NCBI GenBank assembly: GCA_013289955.1
Contig: JABCYZ010000007.1
Location: 186,001 to 250,000 of the forward strand
DNA: 64,000 nt
DNA from: Acidobacteriota bacterium
GTDB lineage: Bacteria; Acidobacteriota; Terriglobia; Acidiferrales; UBA7541
Reading direction: 5' to 3'
This document shows, one piece after another, positions 61,641 to 64,000 of this stretch. The stretch's first letter is position 1, and the number at the start of each line of letters is the position of its first letter. A program made the translations under genes and the position numbers. The notes beneath the pieces were generated by a model that searched no databases, had not been told where the DNA came from, and saw nothing but the letters and a program-made list of their open reading frames with translations.

Positions 61641-62114
61641 ATGTCATACATCCGAAAAAAAACGATTGCAGGGCTGAAGCCAGGCGACTCTTTCACTGTT
61701 TCACGCACATTCACGGAGAACGATTCGACGGCTTTTGCCGACGTTGGCAGGGACTATAACCCTGTGCATTTCGATCTTCGCTTTGCAAAGACGAAGAATT
61801 TCCATGGCCCAATTTGTCAGGGACTCTTGGTTGCCAGCCTACTCACTGAGATCGGTGGACAGATTGGATGGCTGGCGTCTGAAATGAATTTTCGTTTCAA
61901 GAAGCCAGTATATTTTGGAGACACAATAGAATGTCGTTTCACCATCACTGAGCTTGATGACCGCAACAGAGCCAAAGCTGAGGTGACGTTCAAAAACCAG
62001 CGGGACGAGACTGTCATAGAAGCATATGTGACTGGTATTACGCCCGGCCTTCCAGAAAGGCGCGTCATGGAGGTCATGATGGCTGAAGGAGATCCCACCA
62101 ATAAATGTCGCTAG
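61641..62114 (+). CDS. MaoC-like hotdog-fold dehydratase/hydratase
   Basis: This is a 157-residue single-hotdog protein with the hydratase-2 motif: FTENDSTAFADVGRDYNPVH contains the catalytic Asp and His, and FHGPICQGLLVASLLTEIGG follows. The family hydrates enoyl-CoA esters or acts on related thioesters. It follows the decarboxylase by 30 bases in the same direction, so both are likely in one operon, although the metabolic link is not obvious. Confidence 0.85.
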   Translation: MSYIRKKTIAGLKPGDSFTVSRTFTENDSTAFADVGRDYNPVHFDLRFAKTKNFHGPICQGLLVASLLTEIGGQIGWLASEMNFRFKKPVYFGDTIECRFTITELDDRNRAKAEVTFKNQRDETVIEAYVTGITPGLPERRVMEVMMAEGDPTNKCR

Positions 62115-62165
62115 AATCTGACGAGCGGCTTCGGTGATCCGAGCAGCCACCCGCTTCTATAGGGT

Positions 62166-63071
62166 CTACGATGCCGCGCGCAGACAACAAGAGTATCTGC
62201 CGGGCGTAACGCCGAGCGCGGCTCTGAAGCAACGGTTGAGGTGACTCTGATCACAAAATCCAGTGCGGTACGCGACCGCGGAAATTGGTTCGCCTGCCTT
62301 CAACAGCTTGCGTGCCCTCAGCACGCGCAGGTTTCTCTGATATTGGTGCGGGGGAATTCCCACGTACTTATGAAACACTCGCACCAGATAGTACGGGCTG
62401 AGGCCGCCAATCTGAGCTAGCGAGCGAACCGAGACGTCCTGCTCCGCGTGGACGTCAAGCCACTCTCTTACTCGCCGGACTGCCCCATGTTCATATCCTG
62501 GGTCACGAAGGGATTGACCGGGCACGAAATGGTCGGTGGCCAAGCGCGCCACAACTGACAACAGTAGCGATTCGTTCTGCAACAACGAATTTGAAGCACT
62601 CAAACTCGCGAAAACTTGAGCAAGCCGCGTCGCTAAGGCAGTGTCGTTCACAAGCGGGAATTTGAATCTTACGTCCGGCGGGCTGCGCCAGTCCAGGGAC
62701 TGAAGGAGTCTCGCCATGAGGGCTGTTTCTATATACAGGTTGCGATACGTCCAGCCATCGTCGGATGCGGCGTGACCCGTATGCAACTCACCTGGAGCGA
62801 TGAGATTGCATGTCCCAGGCACGGCATCGCGAAGTGCACGGCGACAATAGAACGCGCCTTGGCCTCCAAAATTGAGGCTCACGGCGTAGAAGTCATGCAT
62901 GTGTGGGACAAAAGAGTGTTCTAGCCACCGGGCACTCATGACTTCGAGACCATCTAACCCGGACACCCTTGAATATTCAGCGAAATCTCTCGCCTCCATG
63001 CTGGGAAGGATATCACTAAATCGTTCTGCTGGGCCGGCTGCGCACAGCCTATAGCTGGAATCCGGCGTCAT
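62166..63071 (-). CDS. AraC-family transcriptional regulator
   Basis: This is a 301-residue regulator with an N-terminal cupin-like sensor (HDFYAVSLNFGGQGAFYCRR, then GELHTGHAASDDGWTYRNLY) and a C-terminal double HTH (SVRSLAQIGGLSPYYLVRVF, then PISAVAYRTGFCDQSHLNRC) ending in the LGVTPGRYSC motif. It is convergent with the MaoC-like gene and could control the decarboxylase pair. Confidence 0.88.
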   Translation of the reverse strand: MTPDSSYRLCAAGPAERFSDILPSMEARDFAEYSRVSGLDGLEVMSARWLEHSFVPHMHDFYAVSLNFGGQGAFYCRRALRDAVPGTCNLIAPGELHTGHAASDDGWTYRNLYIETALMARLLQSLDWRSPPDVRFKFPLVNDTALATRLAQVFASLSASNSLLQNESLLLSVVARLATDHFVPGQSLRDPGYEHGAVRRVREWLDVHAEQDVSVRSLAQIGGLSPYYLVRVFHKYVGIPPHQYQRNLRVLRARKLLKAGEPISAVAYRTGFCDQSHLNRCFRAALGVTPGRYSCCLRAAS

Positions 63072-63135
63072 TGGCCGCCCAGGTGCTGCAAATGGATCAA
63101 TTCACTTCTGAACGCTATCGACAGAATTTGTCTAT

Positions 63136-63162
63136 TCGGTACATATCGGGCCCCCGCAACCA
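63136..63162 (+). repeat. Decayed third copy of the tRNA-fMet 3' end
   Basis: About 27 bases align with the tRNA T-arm and acceptor end: the final CCCCCGCAACCA (63151-63162) is exact and about 10 of the 15 bases before it also match. It lies 22 bases before a rho-independent terminator in the tRNA's orientation. This is what would be left at the original right-hand end of an older insertion. Confidence 0.5.
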
Positions 63163-63183
63163 TTTGTAAGTAGTTAAGCAGCA

Positions 63184-63220
63184 AGGGGCTTCTTGGACTC
63201 CACCAAGAGGCCCTTTTTCT
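63184..63220 (+). terminator. Rho-independent terminator, possibly the original tRNA-fMet terminator
   Basis: GGGCTTCTTGG (63186-63196) and CCAAGAGGCCC (63203-63213) form an 11-bp stem with one G-T pair and a 6-base loop, followed by TTTTTCT. No plus-strand gene ends just before it, except the decayed tRNA 3' end at 63162, so it probably once terminated the tRNA transcript. Confidence 0.65.
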
Positions 63221-63397
63221 TTGGTTACGGTTTGAAATGTTCCTCTGGGATAAGCGGTCGGTTGCGGTTCCGGGCGGATTCCACTTTACCGGTAACGCGA
63301 CTTCCCAGGCATGTCCGATTGGAAGCCAGAAAAAACGGAAGAGGCCGACAGTGGTACTTTCCATTGGAAGCGTGGCTGACGTTTTGGCGTGGATTCC

Positions 63398-63916
63398 TTA
63401 CGGGATCGAAATTAACAGGCCTCCACTTACCCCAAGCGATTGTTCGTGTCCCCGGCCAAAATTCCGCTCGTAACCGGGTTCCACGTACCAACCGAATCTG
63501 TGCTTTTTTGAAGGCCAAAACATAACATCGATGACACCTTCGCCGCTCACCGAGTTCGGTGTTTTCCCTGCTTCGTTCGAGTGAATCCACTCCGGGCCTA
63601 TCCCAACCATCAACTCCACTTTCCTAGATGGCGTCCACGGTTTCTTGAAGAGAAGATCGGTGCCCCACTCCGTAGAACGCCGATTGAACAGTGGGGTCAC
63701 ACCTGCCTCCAGTTCGAGCCATTTCTCGATGGGAGTGACTTCGACCGCGACAGCGGGTCCGAAACCCCACCCTCCATTGAAATTCCAGCTAGTGGCTGCC
63801 CCAAGTTCGATGACCGCAACCTCTTTCTCTTCTTTGTAGGCTGTCTGCGCAAATGCACTTCCGGCGAAGCATAAAAGCAAAGCTGCTATCGTTATGGTTC
63901 CTGTTGCGTGCGCCAT
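63398..63916 (-). CDS. Outer-membrane beta-barrel-like protein
   Basis: This is a 172-residue protein with a clear signal peptide (MAHATGTITIAALLLCFAGS, cleavage after AFAQ). It has alternating amphipathic strands rich in aromatic and glycine residues (TSWNFNGGWGFGPAVAVEV, VELMVGIGPEWIHS, HRFGWYVEPGYERNFGR), typical of small outer-membrane barrels. The end SLGVSGGLLISIP fits a final strand. Function unknown. Confidence 0.65.
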   Translation of the reverse strand: MAHATGTITIAALLLCFAGSAFAQTAYKEEKEVAVIELGAATSWNFNGGWGFGPAVAVEVTPIEKWLELEAGVTPLFNRRSTEWGTDLLFKKPWTPSRKVELMVGIGPEWIHSNEAGKTPNSVSGEGVIDVMFWPSKKHRFGWYVEPGYERNFGRGHEQSLGVSGGLLISIP

Positions 63917-64000
63917 TAGGATTGAGATTTTAGCACAGCGTGACTTCGTGCTCTGCGACCTTACTTTGGGTCACCTGTCTTGTGCTCTTCGATTTGAAAC

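Larger units (their letters stand above)
63072..63397. other. Intergenic region with decayed att copy and displaced terminator
   Basis: No protein gene is supported here. The segment ending at 63162 is a decayed copy of the tRNA-fMet T-arm and 3' end (the last 12 bases, CCCCCGCAACCA, are exact). A terminator follows. The remaining 170 bases before the outer-membrane protein gene show only unsupported short frames. Confidence 0.5.

Noticed and set aside
63193-63525. Several 80-120-codon frames on both strands after the terminator
   Set aside because: They contradict each other, overlap the outer-membrane protein gene and show no family-like sequence or ribosome site.

Overview
The window looks like a chromosomal segment of an Acidobacteriota bacterium, probably of the Terriglobia type. 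This is inferred from gene style and not from any search. The clues are a remnant of a winged-helix/WD40-type regulator, a DUF4097 lipoprotein, a secreted M55 peptidase, a secretin fused to a cohesin-like domain, a giant IPT/TIG surface protein, and a moderately GC-rich, densely packed genome.

Layout. (1) 1-31.2 kb is ordinary chromosome. It holds pcrA, an NTF2-like protein, an APC amino-acid permease, a secreted S1/P1-like protein, an adenosine-deaminase-family enzyme, purS, glmS, a POTRA-only protein, larE, a DUF4097 lipoprotein and a TPR-thioredoxin protein. A leftward group follows: larC, metG, tatD, a polyprenyl synthase, an HDAC-like amidohydrolase and a secreted M55 peptidase. After it come argS, pepA, smpB, a secretin with two pseudopilins, a beta-propeller protein and a decayed WD40-like fragment. 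(2) At 31.50 kb there is an initiator tRNA-Met gene. Its last 48 bp (31531-31578) recur exactly at 59864-59911. Between the copies lies a 28.3-kb integrative mobilizable element (IME).

The IME starts with a tyrosine integrase, a small ribbon-helix-helix-like protein and an excisionase-like HTH protein. A mobilization block follows: a candidate oriT, a MobC-like protein, a short membrane protein resembling the N-terminus of a type IV coupling protein, and a MobF relaxase-helicase. There are no type IV secretion genes, so it would have to borrow a conjugation apparatus. The cargo includes a 3,070-residue surface protein with 22 IPT/TIG repeats and a seven-unit kelch propeller, a broken HEAT protein, an ArdC-like antirestriction protein, and a VapBC-type pair whose toxin has an in-frame stop. 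It also carries a protease-rich stretch: an M41-like peptidase, a secreted trypsin-like protease coupled to a 47-residue membrane protein, and a proteasome/HslV-like Ntn hydrolase paired with a HEPN-domain protein.

(3) 59.9-63.2 kb carries a PLP decarboxylase, a MaoC-like protein and an AraC regulator. It ends at a decayed third copy of the tRNA 3' end followed by a rho-independent terminator, which suggests tandem accretion at this tRNA. (4) The end of the window holds an outer-membrane beta-barrel-like protein.

The most novel-looking unit is the two-gene Ntn-hydrolase/HEPN module beside attR (57904-59682). It has the composition of a conflict or defence system but matches none that I can name.
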